Shown in pieces: positions 21,665-34,633 of a stretch of 64,000 nucleotides of DNA; within the stretch, counting starts at the first letter, position 1; each line of letters opens with the position of its first letter. Origin of the DNA: Nymphaea colorata. Its lineage: Eukaryota; Streptophyta; Magnoliopsida; Nymphaeales; Nymphaeaceae. Below the pieces are notes generated by a model, which saw only the letters and a program-made list of their open reading frames with translations, was not told where the DNA came from and searched no databases. The stretch spans positions 20,681,934 to 20,745,933 of the forward strand of contig NC_045138.2 of NCBI RefSeq assembly GCF_008831285.2, written 5' to 3'. Position numbers and translations under genes: made by a program.

Positions 21665-24221
21665 TAATCAAAACCACGAAAATCCTGATCAGGCTCTTTT
21701 ATGAAACTATGGCTAATGCATGGCCTTTAAATGATTCATCTTTTTCCTTTTTATTTTCTGACAATCAGATCTCTCGAGATGCTCAGATATCTCAGACAAT
21801 CTGAAATCCCCACCAAGTTCGAAATTTGAGCTCACCGCTTGTGTGCTCCGTGCTCGCACAGGAAAAGGCAAAGCTACCGAATTTCCAGACAACCATGAAG
21901 CCAGACTTGACATTTCTTCACTTTTTTTTATCATCTCCCTCTCCTGCTCTCCCTCACCAGGAGAGCAGGGTGGGTAGTTGCCGAACTTGTACTGCTTATT
22001 TGAGTTTTAGGCCGACTCAATAAAAGAAGCTCATTGAGCTGGACTAACCCAAGTTGGGTAAAGAGAGCCCGACTTGGCCCAGCATACATTTAAACCCCAC
22101 TTCTCTCTTTTATATATATATACTGTTATGCAAGTAGTCCCTTAGAAACTCTTGCCGTGTTACTGATGGCTTTTTTTTTTTTGGCATTTCGTCAACCACT
22201 CCTTAGAAACTCTTAGGAGTAGCCGAAGGTTTTTAAGAATCTAAAATATCAATAAAAGAAATATTAAAAGGTTTAAATAAGGGAAGACAACAAACCAGGT
22301 ACCCGACAGGCATGAAGATGACGGTTGGACCCAGCCTGATAGCTAAGCAGGCGGGGCTTGAGCTGCAAACAAGATCTTTGGGCCTAGGTTTGTCTAGCCT
22401 CGGCTAGCCCAACCCAGCACCAATTCATTTTCCAAGATACGCCAATATTTAAAAAATGTTGAACTTAACCCCTGTAAACTTTTGAAATCTGGGGTCAGAG
22501 CTGGTGAAAATTGTTGTGCATGCTGAATGACGGGCACAACCACCGTTTGTAATTGGCAAATGCGAACCGGCCTTTGCTGATTTTATGAAGAATCGCTCAA
22601 ATCGGGTGTTCAACTTGAATAGCCCGATTTTGCGCCCGTCATTCCAGGTAGTTTCTTTCAGCTCTCCGCAATACAAGTTTTCTTCTTCTAGCTTTGTTAG
22701 CAAAAATGATGCTCTACAATTGAAAAGTTTTCATGAAAAACTAGCTGTTTCAAGAAGAGGATGGCGAGATTTACTAAAAAGGGCTTTACAAAATGTGGTA
22801 TAAAATATAGTAAAAAAGGTGTTTCAAATTACAATTTTTTATAGAGCCTTTTTTTTTCTTATTTTTTTATTTTAGAGAAGTTAAGCTCTACAGAATCGGC
22901 CTATTGAATAGTCCCACATAGTCAGTCGTCATGGAAGAAGATAAAATTAGTGGCATGCCTGAAGGCTTTTGCCGACCAGTGATGGAAATAATAGGAGGCA
23001 GTTGACTCTTTAGCTACATCAATGTCATTCCTTCCCCACATCGAAAACAAATCCTTCCCTTGAGCGTCATCTTCAAACACAGGGTTTTGAAGCAACGAGT
23101 TTTCCCACATATGCTTCTTCTTTGCTGCTACTCTAAGAGATGAATATTCATAGCAATCTTCGTCGTTGTTAAGGATAATAAATCAATTTCGACAGCTATA
23201 ATAACAAGGTTACTCACCACTTCTACACTCTTGTTTAAAGCCCCTACATTCTTTTCTCCACTTCCATTTTTCATAATTAAGATCCCTTCTTCTTCCCCAC
23301 GTCTTCAAGCGTTTTCCCTCTACCAAGAAAGTTCAGCTTTCTAGCATGGTTGTTCAATCCACATTGTCTTATAATGCTCACTCATATGATTATTCACCCC
23401 ACATTTTTTACGTAAAATTTGATGCTTTCTTCATATATCACCCCTTGTCAGACGATGCAGAGGCAGAGCCACGTGGGCATGTGTGGTCAGTTGACACCAC
23501 AATCAAAATAAAAATAATGTATGAGACTTAACATTTTTGGTGCGTTATGCCATTATGTTGTGTTAAATATTAATAAATACCCATTACTATATTTATGCCT
23601 AACATGTTTTCTTATAAAAGACACGCTTTTCTTGATTTTTTCTCTCTGTCTTATATTTTTCATTTTTAACATCACAATAGATTTATGACTTTTAATATGC
23701 ATATATAACCATTTTAGCGTGGGCTATACATTATAAATTTTGTAATATGCACTTTACAACATTAGCATCAAGTTGCATCAACCTGTATCTATGACAATCT
23801 ATAAATGTCTGGATGCCTGATGTACAAATATACAGTGCGGTGAGCAAAATTTATGAAGGACCTTCAAAAGAATGTTCGCTTAATACAAAGAAATATCAAC
23901 TGCCAGCATTTTTATCTTCCCTCTCTTCTATCAAACACATGCAGAGGAAAGTCGTAAAACTAATGACGAGTACAAATAAACGGAAAGAACATAAGCTATA
24001 CATGCCTTCAGGACACTACGACAATGATTAAAGCTGAACTTACATGTGTCAAAACAGTTCTGGTTAATGAATGAATAGCTATACTGCTGTACACAGGGTT
24101 TATCCTAATGTTGAATATGTGCACTGAATCAACCTGAAAGGGCCAGCCATCCTCCAACAACCTTGCTCCCCAAAAACTGGCACCATCAACCTGCTCAACA
24201 GAGGCCATGCTACAGTGATAA
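21665..24221. other. Spacer, no gene recognised
   Basis: This is AT-rich DNA with short frames only. A minus-strand frame at 22922-23110 (62 codons, ending FRHATNFIFFHDD) and one at 22449-22703 are open but unassigned. They may be gene or transposon fragments. Confidence 0.4.
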
Positions 24222-24458
24222 CCATCTACGGCTACACATCACCGCTTCTGATCTGCTCCTTGATGACCGAAGAAGCGAAATTGACCATTGCTTCAAAGAT
24301 CTTCACCAAGGTAATTTTTAAAACACCACAGCGATAACCATCAATAGCTAAGCATCACCGCTAGTTGGGATTCTGATCTGCTCATAGCCCTTGATGACTG
24401 AAGAAGCGAAATTGACCATTGCTTCAAAAATCTTCACCAAGCCAATTTTTAAAATAGT
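24222..24458 (-). repeat. Tandem duplication of the 3' coding end of the DUF630/632 gene
   Basis: The segment 24335-24458 contains the last about 35 codons of the gene. It is repeated at 24222-24334, downstream of the stop on the minus strand, and the start of a third unit is visible at about 24205-24221. Both units share GAAGAAGCGAAATTGACCAT. The downstream unit is still open in one frame (LVKIFEAMVNFASSVIKEQI, then RSGDV and stop). It lies in the presumed 3' UTR. Confidence 0.88.
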
Positions 24459-27332
24459 AAAAGCACCAGATTGAACTTGCCGGACCAGCTCTGCATGCTT
24501 GAGTTCCTCTTCCTCCAACCTTTTTTTCATTGCATCAAGTTCCGTCCTTCTATACTGCAAGGAAGTTTCATCCTCTTTTGTAAATGAAATGGTCAACTTT
24601 TCTGGCAGACCTTGGGCATTAGGAATCCTACTTTCCTCCTGCAATAACCTTGCTCTTTTGTCTAGGTCCTTTGAGAGGTACTGGATCTCCCGACTTTTTC
24701 GCTTCTCCTCATCAAGCTGCTCCCAAAGTTTATGTATGTTTGCAACGAAGGCATTGACAGCTTCTATCACATGGCTCTCAGAAACGTCTTTCATCAATTG
24801 ATACCAATCATTGCAAATCACAAATACTGGTGGCGCACCTACTCTGCCTGGTGAAAAAGGGGCAACTCCATCTGCTGTCACTTCAGGTTTTTCATCTATG
24901 CATTTTCTTAACCAATCATTCAAGGTTTTAACATATGCCCTCTGAGCATTCATCCAGTTGACAAGACTGGAACACCAACTTGAAGCCCCACGTTCTAGTT
25001 GCATTGTTGCACCCATTGCACAGTCGCTTGAGCTAAACCTCGATATCACATCCAGAATTTTACCCTCCGAAATAGCTTGGAGCTGCTTCTGGTGACATGC
25101 TAACATGACTTTCCACATTCTTATCATCCTGCATCGTAACCACATTCTTGTGAAGAGGTAAAAATGACTCAATTCTATCAGTTTGCAATAAAAATCTCAA
25201 TCCATCTGGAAGCAACAAATCATAAAACTAATAACAAGGAATCATCACAAAGAATAAAAATGAAATAAGATAAAACGGGATCAAGATACCAATCAAAGTC
25301 TGGATCTGTTCATCATCAAGCATCAAACTTGTCATACACGAAATTAAATGAACTGATACAAATCTAGAATTTGAGGACACTGCCATATCAAGAACTTTGG
25401 TTTGTCAAGAGCAAAGATTGATTTTCCTCTCCCCCATAAATATCATAGCATTGTGCAAAAAGCCCAGTGACATAAAACCACAGAATGTTATCAGGTGAAG
25501 TTTATCATCATTCAACCAAGGATTGCAGTAGGCAAAGTCTAATACAACAAACAGTTCCTTGCATAATCTCAGACTTGGTTTGTGCTAGAATTTGACCAAT
25601 TGATTCATATTAAAGGTTAGAACTTTCATAAGATGGTTTGGGTTTGAGATGTTTCGACCCATTATGGAACATGAATGTGCATGTATAATGCAGTTTTGGT
25701 AAATTATGTCAATGCATTCAATTAGGAAACAAGTCTAGAAATAGAGTGTAGTTCAGTCTCTTTTTTCTAAGATTCATTCATCAGTAATAGTTAGAAAAGC
25801 TCAGAGGAGAAAAAAAAATGGGACAACAAACTTCTAAGCAAGGTGCATCAATAACAATGAACAAATATATCACCATGCTTCCATGTTATTATATTTCTTA
25901 ATTCACGCACAATGCTCCAACAAGGAGGCAATATTTCTTTGACATGTTAATATAAATTTCGTTGAGTAGCGCCAAGAGATAGGCGCACCAAGGCAAGACG
26001 AGGTGATTTAGGTGATATAAAAACAAGATGGAAATTGCAACACTAAATGTTACAGGCAAATCTAACCATTTCTTTATATAAAAAACTCTTACCAGATAAT
26101 TTATAACAGAATAACATCATATTCAATGATAGATTCAAAAAATTATTTCTTTTCAGATCAATGCTCATTATTGTTTTTTATGGAGCTGGAGCATACAAAA
26201 TAAATTAATATAATCTAATGAGCCCATAATATATCAATTATGAAAACAGAAGGGACATAAATCTGCAATATATTTCACCACAATTTCAACAGGCCTTTTA
26301 TCATGATATCGTGGTAATGTCTTCCGTGCCAGTGGTGATTCAACCATTAGACACAGTGACGACTTTCTAGGTGCTAATTCTTCATCTACGATTCTACAAA
26401 CTTTGGAATTACCTGGTCAACATTATTTAATGGCACAACAATATGTTTATGTAGCTAAGACAGTGGAGAAGGAGATGCTACTTCAGGAAGTTGCTCAAAA
26501 CTCAAAAAGGATACAGACGGCTTACTAGATGCAACCTATGTCACACGGCACGGTACCGGTATGGGTACGTTCGTGGGTATGGCGGGAGTGCGGCGTTGAC
26601 CGCACCGGGTGCGGTCAACGCACCCACAGGCATTTTCGACCGTTTTAAGACTCGGTCAAAGTTGATCGAGTCTATAGTTGTCTGATTTTAATTAAAACGT
26701 TTTTGCGATTTTAACTTTTAAAGGATGAATTTAACGTTAAATTGCTCGAACCCTACCTTTTTCGTTCCATTTCTGTCGTTCCACTTCCATCTTCACCCGA
26801 CGAACGGCAGGCAACGGCAAAGGCAAGCGGCGTCCGACGACGGTATTAGCTTTTTTTTCATCGTTTTCTCCATTTCTGAAACACGGTGGTTGTGCGTGGT
26901 CGACAGACGATGCTTTTCTTGCCTGAGCCTTCCATCGTCGCCGTTTTTCTGAATCCTATGTTCTGTTCCTCGCCTGCAATGCTTTTCCCTCTTTTTTTGT
27001 TCGTTTTATTTTTCCAGAATCATCTTTTCTGTTAGGCCCCTGCAGCCGGTTCCCTCTTTGAAGCATCTGTATATTATGTTGTTCGTTTTATGTTGTTCTT
27101 GTCTGAAATGTTGATTTCACTCTCTTTTTCGAGTGGGTTCTTCTGTTTGTCGCCTGAAGTCGGTTCCCTCTTTGAAGCATCTGTATATTATGTTGTTTAC
27201 AATCAACTTTTTTGTTTGTTTATGTCGTTCGTTTCTAAAATGTGTTCATTTGGATCATGATTTATGAATATAATATTTTGTTTGTAATTTTTTGACATAT
27301 ATATGTGTCAATATGTTATTCTGTTTGAATTT

Positions 27333-27363
<31 letters not shown>

Positions 27364-30300
27364 TCTGTTTGAATTATATATATATATAATGCCGCGTGTG
27401 TGTACGGCCGTACCCCCGCACCCAAATTTTTTGAAAATGGTCCGTACCCGTACTCGCACCGATACCCGTACCGGCACCCGTACCCGTACCTATGTGACAT
27501 AGGATGCAACTTGAAATCCCTCAATCCACTATGAATTATACATTCACATAAAAAGCACCTCAATGTGTTCTGACTGATCATGACTTTACAATGCAACCAT
27601 GCAAGGTCATTTCCATGTTGTTCCTTTATAATATCTGACATTAAAAATACATTAGCAACTGGCAATATAACACATAACTTGTTAAAGAAATCAATATGAA
27701 ATTATTCAACTTACTGAAAAAAAATATTATAGGAAGTTATAGATAGAAAACAAAAACATTGATATTGAAAATATCATATAAATGAAGTTTCTAAGGTTAA
27801 TCAAATGATCTAAATAACCTATTACAAATTTATCAAAATAAAAGATAATAAAGCCCATTCATGTGAAAATAAGAAGATGCAAGTCCATCATCATCTAAAT
27901 AGAGAGGTACAACATATTCTTCATTGGTTTCTGGAAAATTGACTTTTTTTTTTTCAGTTCACCGATTTCCCTCTTTCTCTTTGGTTCTTTAGTTTGTCCA
28001 TCTTCTTCCATGAACAAATACTTGGGTGGCTGGGCCTACTGTGCCTTTAGGAGTTTCACTTGCATTATGAGCATCATCCTTCCAAAGAGAAAAATCATAC
28101 TTTCTTCATCACTTGGCCAATGGCCATTCATCACGTTCTTCAACTCTCTTAATATATTGAGATCAATGACCTTTTCTCTTCATACTTTTTTTCTCCATCC
28201 TTGGCTGTATGATACAAAGACTCCACTACTTATATTGAAACTTATTTTTTATTATATGGAGTTGCATAGAGTCAATTAACATATAAATTATAAAGCAATT
28301 AAATAATTAATTTTGATTTTAAATTAATGAATTATGGACAAAAAAGGAGACTGAATTTTTACCATCTCAAAAGTGCTTCAATTTTATCCACAACTAAAAA
28401 TGCACTCCATGTGAGGCCTAACACTTGAATTGCAAAGTTTGGGGACTACATACAACCAAAACCGAGCATAATCCACCAATATGGCTATCAAAATGAAAAA
28501 GAATCATATTGGTTCTATAGATGTACAAAAACATGGCCGCATGAGCATTGGGTTCAGATATTGAAATGAGACTAAATTAAACAAAACTAGCAATTGTGAA
28601 CAGAAATTTGAAAATGACATATGCTCTGAACCTATCTACACCCAGAAAATATATACATGTCCCAACTTCACATATATGAATTAGAAACAAAAGAAACAAA
28701 TCTTATAAAATAAAGTTCCATACCCTTGAATGAGTTTAGTAAGTTCAGATTGCAACTGATTATCCCTTAACTTGTGAACCTTATTTGACATGGCATCAAT
28801 GGATCTAATAGTAATGTTAATCTTTGTGAGTTCCTTCTTTATTGATGATTGAGTAGCTTGAAGTTTTTCAGGTTCTGCACCTTTCCTGTTCAAGTCCTTC
28901 AGTCGCTTGAATTTCTTTTCATAACCCAGTCTGATCTTCTCTTCTTCCTATAACAGCGGAATTCATGAGGACTATGCATAGGCAATCACAAACTTCATTT
29001 GTTTAATAGGAAATGATCTTGTTTACACAAAAACTAGATAATAAATTAAGAACACTTCTTAAATGACTTAGGATTTAAAATAAAGAAAACATCTGCATGA
29101 GAATAGGAGTGCATACCTTAACTTCCACAAATAGTTTGCTTTCCCATGTGTATATCTTTTCTAGAATTGTCGAAAGCCCATCAACCTTTATTTCCAAGTC
29201 CCCACTTGGGTCTTCACTGGTGGATGGCTGCATTCTTGAAGCAGTACTAGAGGAGAACAATGGCATCTTGGCTGACGAAGTGAACAAATCAATAATTAAA
29301 ACTAAAGTCATTGTTTGGGAGAAAGGGCTGCATAAAATTTGGTAAGTTCAGAATTGCAAAACACAGTTCAAAGAGAATCCCTTAATCTCTTATTACATGG
29401 CAGGAGGGCACACAGTTTGTGTGTGTGTGTGTGTGCCCACGAGTGTAAATGATCCCGTTACAACTGAGAGTACATTTGCGTCGGCCCTTGACCAAAGCAT
29501 AGCAGTCCAGGGCTTCTGTTTGATTCGTAGTCACAAATATTCGTTTTGTGTTCTAAATGACGAGATTTCCTCATGTATAATATGGCACACTTGAAAAAAA
29601 AGAAAAAAGAAAAAAGAGGAGAATATGTAATTTAAAAAAATAAAAGATTCTTAAAAATTAGGAAAAATGAAAGACATGAGAAACTAATAAGACAACATCA
29701 AAAAATAAGTAGATATAGTAGATAAAAATTAGAAAATGGAAACAAGTAGTTTGACATTAAAAAAAAGTGGGAAAAAAAAACCTAAAATGAAAAAACACGT
29801 TTTCAGAGAACACTTTTTTGGCCGACTAATTTTCACATTTTAACATGTTTATTTCAGAAAAGACACGTATTTTGTGACTGTAGTTTGATCTGATTCCAAT
29901 ACACGTGTATGTGTTTTTCATAATCATTTTACTTGAAATTCATTGGATCAAATTGATTATAATTTATGTGAAAAAATTTTGGAACTCTTTTCACCAACTT
30001 CTAGTGCAATCCTAGCGATTGGAATTCTCTCCCTAAAAATAAAATTTCCTGGGGACAGAATTGCAATTTTATTTCACCAACTGCTTAATGTGATCCATTT
30101 CTCCACTAAGGACTCCGGCATAGGTCAGCCAAAAAAAAACTACACCTTTGTATTCTATATAAATTCTCATGAGAAAAATTTTTGTATTCAAATAATTGGA
30201 CTCAAGGATTTTATTAAATAGCAACTATAAATTCATCTACAAGCATAGATTAAGCAAATACACCTACAAGTTCGACTTTTGGATTGGTGACAAGCAGTTT

Positions 30301-31862
30301 TTATTTATTTCTAGGACTGCAAGCATGCATGCGTACAAAATCAAGCAGGGAAGCGGATAGGATATGGTCGAGACAAACATCTGCTTTGACAACAATAAGA
30401 AAAGCACAAAGAGAAGAAAGGAAAAGCCAGATAATAACGCGTGAAAAATTACTCTCAAACAAGGCTAGAAACAGACTGTGACATTCATAGTCACCATCTC
30501 TCTCATTCTTGGTTCTCAAACACAATACCTCCTTTTGAGGATAGGGACCAACAAACAGAGAAACAGAAAACAGGATTCCATCGTGACTCCCTAAAGAGAA
30601 ACAGAATGTTAATCAAACCAAGCTAATGTTGAAGACATAAGCAACTAGAATTTGTGCATATTACCTTTGATCAACGTAGTTCTTGGACGATAAGGAAGCT
30701 TTCCCACCTCAAGCGTTTTCGAAATCTCTAAACATGATTCAGAAGCCCTTCCAAAGTCTCCATTAATTTCTTTAACAACATCTGATATGTCTCTCGTTCC
30801 TTGAGTTACTACGGCCACCAAATCATCTGTCTTTGAGGTGGATTCGGCGTCCTCTGCTGAAGTGACCTCCCCACCAAAGCTCACTCCCTTTTTATGATGT
30901 GCGGACAAGGTGGTGCTTCTCGAGCCGCTCGCTTCCGATGATGGGCCTTTATTACTCTTTTCCGGTGACACACTATGAATATGATCATCACTGTCGTCGT
31001 CATCGTCTTCGTCATCTTCATCGATCATTATGTGCCCACTGGAGGATGCATTATCACCGCTCAGACCCTTACTTCCATCCACTCCCGACTTTTGTCCTTT
31101 CTTTGCTTCATTTCCATCATCAATCTGCGATTCGTCTTCCAAGTCCGGGATCCCCTCCTTCAGCCGGATCTCTGCTGAATCAGGGCTGCTAATGCTCGAA
31201 TTACGCTTCCCGTAGTAACTGTACACTTCTTCAACTGGCCCAAACGGGTTGAAGAAATCATCCCAAGCAAAGCCAGGCTTCGGAGGTGAAGGAGGCGGCG
31301 GAGGCGGTCGCGTCGACGGCCCAACTCCCGGCTCCGCGAACCGCCAGTCAGGCTCCCCCCAAGCCATTGCCTCCGGGGGCCACCAAGGCATCCGTTCCCC
31401 GAATACCATCGTCGGAATTCCCATCGACTTAGTGTGGGTCAACATCGACGGCGAGCTCAAAGCCGATGACTCGCGCGCCGGTGAGCTCGGGCCACTGACG
31501 CCCCGGGGACTATGCAAAGGTGAGACCGACTCCTCCGAACCGAAACGCAGGTGAGACCCCGAGAGTGACCGCTGCGAAACCGAGTGCGAGATTGACGTCG
31601 ACGACGAGTCGTTCTTGCTCGAGGATCCCTTCTTCGAGTCCTCGGGAAGTGTGAGGACCGGAGACGGAAGCGCGACGGGGACAAAGCCCTCACTGACGAA
31701 CCGGTGGAGCGAGTAACCGACGGTCTTCAGGGAGCCAATGTAGGCGGAATGCGCGTTGGCGAGCGCGTACCGGCAGTTGACTGCGGAACGAATCAGATCC
31801 CTCCGCTCCCTGCACAGAGTCACCAGCTTCGTCTCGTGTGTCTTCGATGGACCGCAGCCCAT
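24348..31862 (-). CDS. DUF630/DUF632 protein (REL2/NRG2 family), four exons
   Basis: The predicted exons are 31862-30665, 29271-29117, 28947-28724 and 25128-24348. All have GT-AG introns and compatible phases (1, 0, 2), giving 785 residues. Residues 1-60 are DUF630 (MGCGPSKTHETKLVTLCRER...). A Pro-rich tract lies at 186-195 and an acidic run at 281-293. DUF632 extends from about 355 to 690, including LEVGKLPY, WESKLFVEVK, INITIRSIDAMSNKVHKLRD and MIRMWKVMLACHQKQ. The rest is helical or coiled-coil. The start is the ATG giving MGCG, a myristoylation signal with Cys3 for palmitoylation, so membrane attachment is likely. Known relatives are rice REL2 (leaf rolling) and Arabidopsis NRG2 (nitrate signalling); the biochemical activity is unknown. 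Intron 3 (3.6 kb) holds a TIR transposon. The 3' coding end is tandemly duplicated downstream. Confidence 0.94.
26536..27502. mobile_element. TIR transposon, 967 bp, with 8-bp target-site duplication (intron 3 of DUF630/632 gene)
   Basis: The termini CTATGTCACA and TGTGACATAG are perfect inverted repeats. Beyond them the ends continue as diverged GGTACGGGTACGGG-type repeats. The host octamer GATGCAAC flanks both sides (26528-26535 and 27503-27510). No transposase is seen, so the element is non-autonomous. An 8-bp duplication fits hAT elements, but the long G/C-rich subterminal repeats are also MULE-like, so I leave the superfamily open. It shares ends and an internal ACTCGGTCAAAGTTGATCGA phrase with the element at 63520. 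Confidence 0.9.
27331..27361. repeat. TA/TG compound microsatellite inside the TIR element
   Basis: About seven TA units run into about seven TG units. A second, shorter TA run lies at about 27376-27388. Confidence 0.9.
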
Positions 31863-32139
31863 AATCAAGGAAACCTAATCGGGCATTCTCCCCCACAGGA
31901 ACCCCAATCCAGATCGCGCATCCTCCCTCCCATCCAAAAATCCCAACAAAAATCTCCAAAAAGTCACGATAAATCAAACGGAATTCACAACACGCATTCC
32001 GAATAACCAAAACCGACAGCCGGAAGCAACAGAATTCCACCGGAATCTTCCGGACACTACCCCAGCTCAGCAAAACAACAGGCGAACAAGCAGAAAAGCA
32101 AAGAAAAAAAGTCGGAAGCTCGGGCACGTCTCCTGGCAT
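31690..32139 (-). promoter_or_regulatory. Upstream ORF overlapping the DUF630/632 start
   Basis: An ATG at 32139-32137 opens a 149-codon frame. It runs past the main start (31862) in another frame and ends about 170 bases inside exon 1. If the transcript begins upstream of 32217, ribosomes initiating here could not reach the main ATG, so it would lower translation. Conservation is unknown. Confidence 0.4.
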
Positions 32140-32217
32140 TCACGACCGGAAGGAAGCCGGAGACGAAGCAGCGGCCGCCGCTTCTTCCACCTTGGCTTCC
32201 TTCTCGTTGCCGTCCAT
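32140..32217 (-). promoter_or_regulatory. Short upstream ORF (25 codons) before the DUF630/632 gene
   Basis: ATG at 32217-32215 encodes MDGNEKEAKVEEAAAAASSP plus five residues. Its TGA (32142-32140) abuts the ATG of the next upstream ORF (TGAATG). It lies in the GC-rich leader 320-350 bases upstream of the main start. It could be a regulatory uORF, or the start of an alternative upstream exon. Confidence 0.35.
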
Positions 32218-32493
32218 GCAGCAGGAAGTCAAATCACGCGCTCACGAAGGGCGTTTCAGGAAACGAGAAAAAGCCGCCCCCAACTCCCGAACGGAAGAAC
32301 AAGGACGCGGAAGAAGCGGGATTCGCAATCCGCGGCAGGGCAGCGCCTGACGGTGAGGGAATCCGCCGCTCTCTCTCGTCCCTTCCTCGCTCCTTCCTCC
32401 TCCTCCCTCCCTCCCATTTTCCGACCCCCCCTTTCACGAAGCCAACGCCATCTCGCTCTCCGACTTCAGGGAAGCCCGCCGGGAAAAGCCACC

Positions 32494-32604
32494 ATGGCGG
32501 TTGCTTTGCGGAGACTCAATTACCCTTTTAGCCCTAGGCGCGCAATTTCTGCGCCGGCTCTTCCACACAACTACGAAAACGCCACTCCCTTCCGCTTTCC
32601 GTAA
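32494..32604 (+). other. Orphan divergent first exon, possibly organelle-targeted
   Basis: GCCACCATGGCGG is a strong start context. The frame reads MAVALRRLNYPFSPRRAISA followed by about 16 more residues, Arg-rich and without acidic residues at first, like a mitochondrial or plastid transit peptide. It meets a donor-like CC/GTAAGAG at 32600/32601, and the frame stops at TAA just after if unspliced. It lies head-to-head with the DUF630/632 gene in a shared GC-rich region. I found no second exon to the right, so the gene may be truncated or the rest displaced. Confidence 0.3.
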
Positions 32605-34633
32605 GAGAGAGAGAGAGAGAGGGCGCGCGGTTTTTGAGAAGTTCGAAACGAACGCTCTCTGCCTCCACGACGGCCCATTACTGCAAACGCGGCAGCTTTA
32701 AAACTTCCCTGTGACGATTTTACGGGATCGCCCTCTCCATTCTTTCAGTGACGAAAATACCCTGCTGAGGGTCTCCGTGGCTGTGGGGCCCGCTTGGGAT
32801 AGTGGATTTGGACATCGTAGATCGTGTTCCCTACTCCCATTCCAGTGACCTGACCATATCAAAGTTCATTGTTTATTTATTTATTTTTTTTTATTCAGTC
32901 ATATAGTTTATGATGCTTTAAAAAAAAAAAAAAAAAAGGGTAAACGATTCGAAGCGCATACTGAATTTATGTGAATGATGAAATTGAACAGGAAAACGAT
33001 ATTATAAATAGTAGGATGGATGACACTTTATTGGCGGCATTTGACAGTAAAATTATTTTTTAAACCAATTTATTTTAAAAAATGAAGTGTCCTAATGTTT
33101 AATGTTTTATGAACCTTCTTCATTTTTTAGTAGATTATTGGAATAGTAGCAATGAGTTATTGTTACCAAACTTCTATGTGAATTTGTTTCAAATATTAGA
33201 ATTAATTTCATGCAATATTAGTTTCAGTAGGTACGCTAAAACTTGAGACACTCATAGTTGGCAAACTCGTTTCGGTTCGCCTACAAACTGACTCGCTCCT
33301 AACTCAGCCCGACTGCGGTAAAAATACACTTGAATACTCAACCTAATGATCTGATTAGAATCTTACCAACTATGTGCCAAACAACCTATTGATTAGTCTT
33401 CTACCGAACAAGTTTAGGGCAAAAAATGACTACTACTTGTTTTAATGCAGCAATTCCTCTGCACCATCATCCGGATCGGACCCGATATTCTTTGAAAATA
33501 TCGATGCTGTGAATGAGAATTATGAGATGCCATGCACCTTTTTTTTTTTTTTTTTTTTACCAATCCCTGACGGTTAAGTTAAATACGGAAACGTTGTGGG
33601 TAAAGCGGTAAATTTGGAAGGGTGAGAGGGTACGTGTTAAAATCATTCCGGATCGGGTCGGGCCACGGCGGCTCGGATCTAAAGAAAGCGTGGAAACATT
33701 TATGTACGGAATTAAATGCCGTCCGGTTTCGGGCATTGATGATGGCGACACGTGTCCACGGCATTTTATAATTATATTATGATCGTAAACGGACATGGTT
33801 TTTTCAACGGCTACTGCCGACGTGGATCCGTTTCCTACTAATTTTAGAATTGGCCCCATTGAGTTTGGTAGCATTTTTTTTTTTTTCAGGTCGTTGGATT
33901 TGATCCTCTTAGTTTGGATTGGAAAATCCTCGCTTGATCCGATGGCCTGAGGATTTCTCACACTTTTTTTGTAATACTTATCTTAGCTTTATAAACATGA
34001 TCATCTATTAAACAATTCATTCCTCTCTTGTTTTTATTGGGATATTTTTTTTTTGTTTGGTTGGTTCAAATTGATGTACTTCTATTGTTAAATTTGTTAG
34101 TTAGAGCTTGTTTGCTTTCAATAAAATGATATAAAGCATGAAAATTCATTCATTAAGATTCATTTTCAGCCATTTGGTGTCTGAATAATCCCAAAGTTAA
34201 AAAATTACAAGCATTGTTCATTGAAATTAGAAATTAAAAAGTTAAGATGCTTGTCATTATTAGACTAAAGAAAAAATAAATAATTTTTTTAGTTAGAGGG
34301 GTAAATGGGGGTGAATTTGTCAATAATAATGAGGCTTAAAAGATGTGCCAATTGGTCATGTTGCTATAGTAAAGTAGTGGAAGGAAGGTCTGACCAACTT
34401 ACTTGGAAAATGCATAACTATACTTTTAAAATGAAATTTTAAAAGTTCCATTCAAAAATTTTAATCGCATTTTCAAAATATGCTGCCCATGGATTTAAAC
34501 CATAAATCAAAAAGTCTTACTTTGAATTCCCCTAGCATCAACCTTCTACCTAATCGGACACACTTTTGATCTCCAAGGACAAACCCATTGGCCCGTTGGA
34601 GAAAGAAACGGGGGCAAGAGTCTTAGTTTCTAG
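32605..34633. other. Spacer with homopolymer runs, no gene recognised
   Basis: A GA run lies at 32606-32622, A17-18 at about 32920-32937, and T-runs at 33540-33558 and 33873-33886. The minus-strand frame 33557-33961 is open for 134 codons but has no recognisable domain. Confidence 0.5.

Noticed and set aside
30899-31554. Plus-strand frames opposite DUF630/632 exon 1
   Set aside because: They are antisense shadows of a real, GC-richer coding exon.
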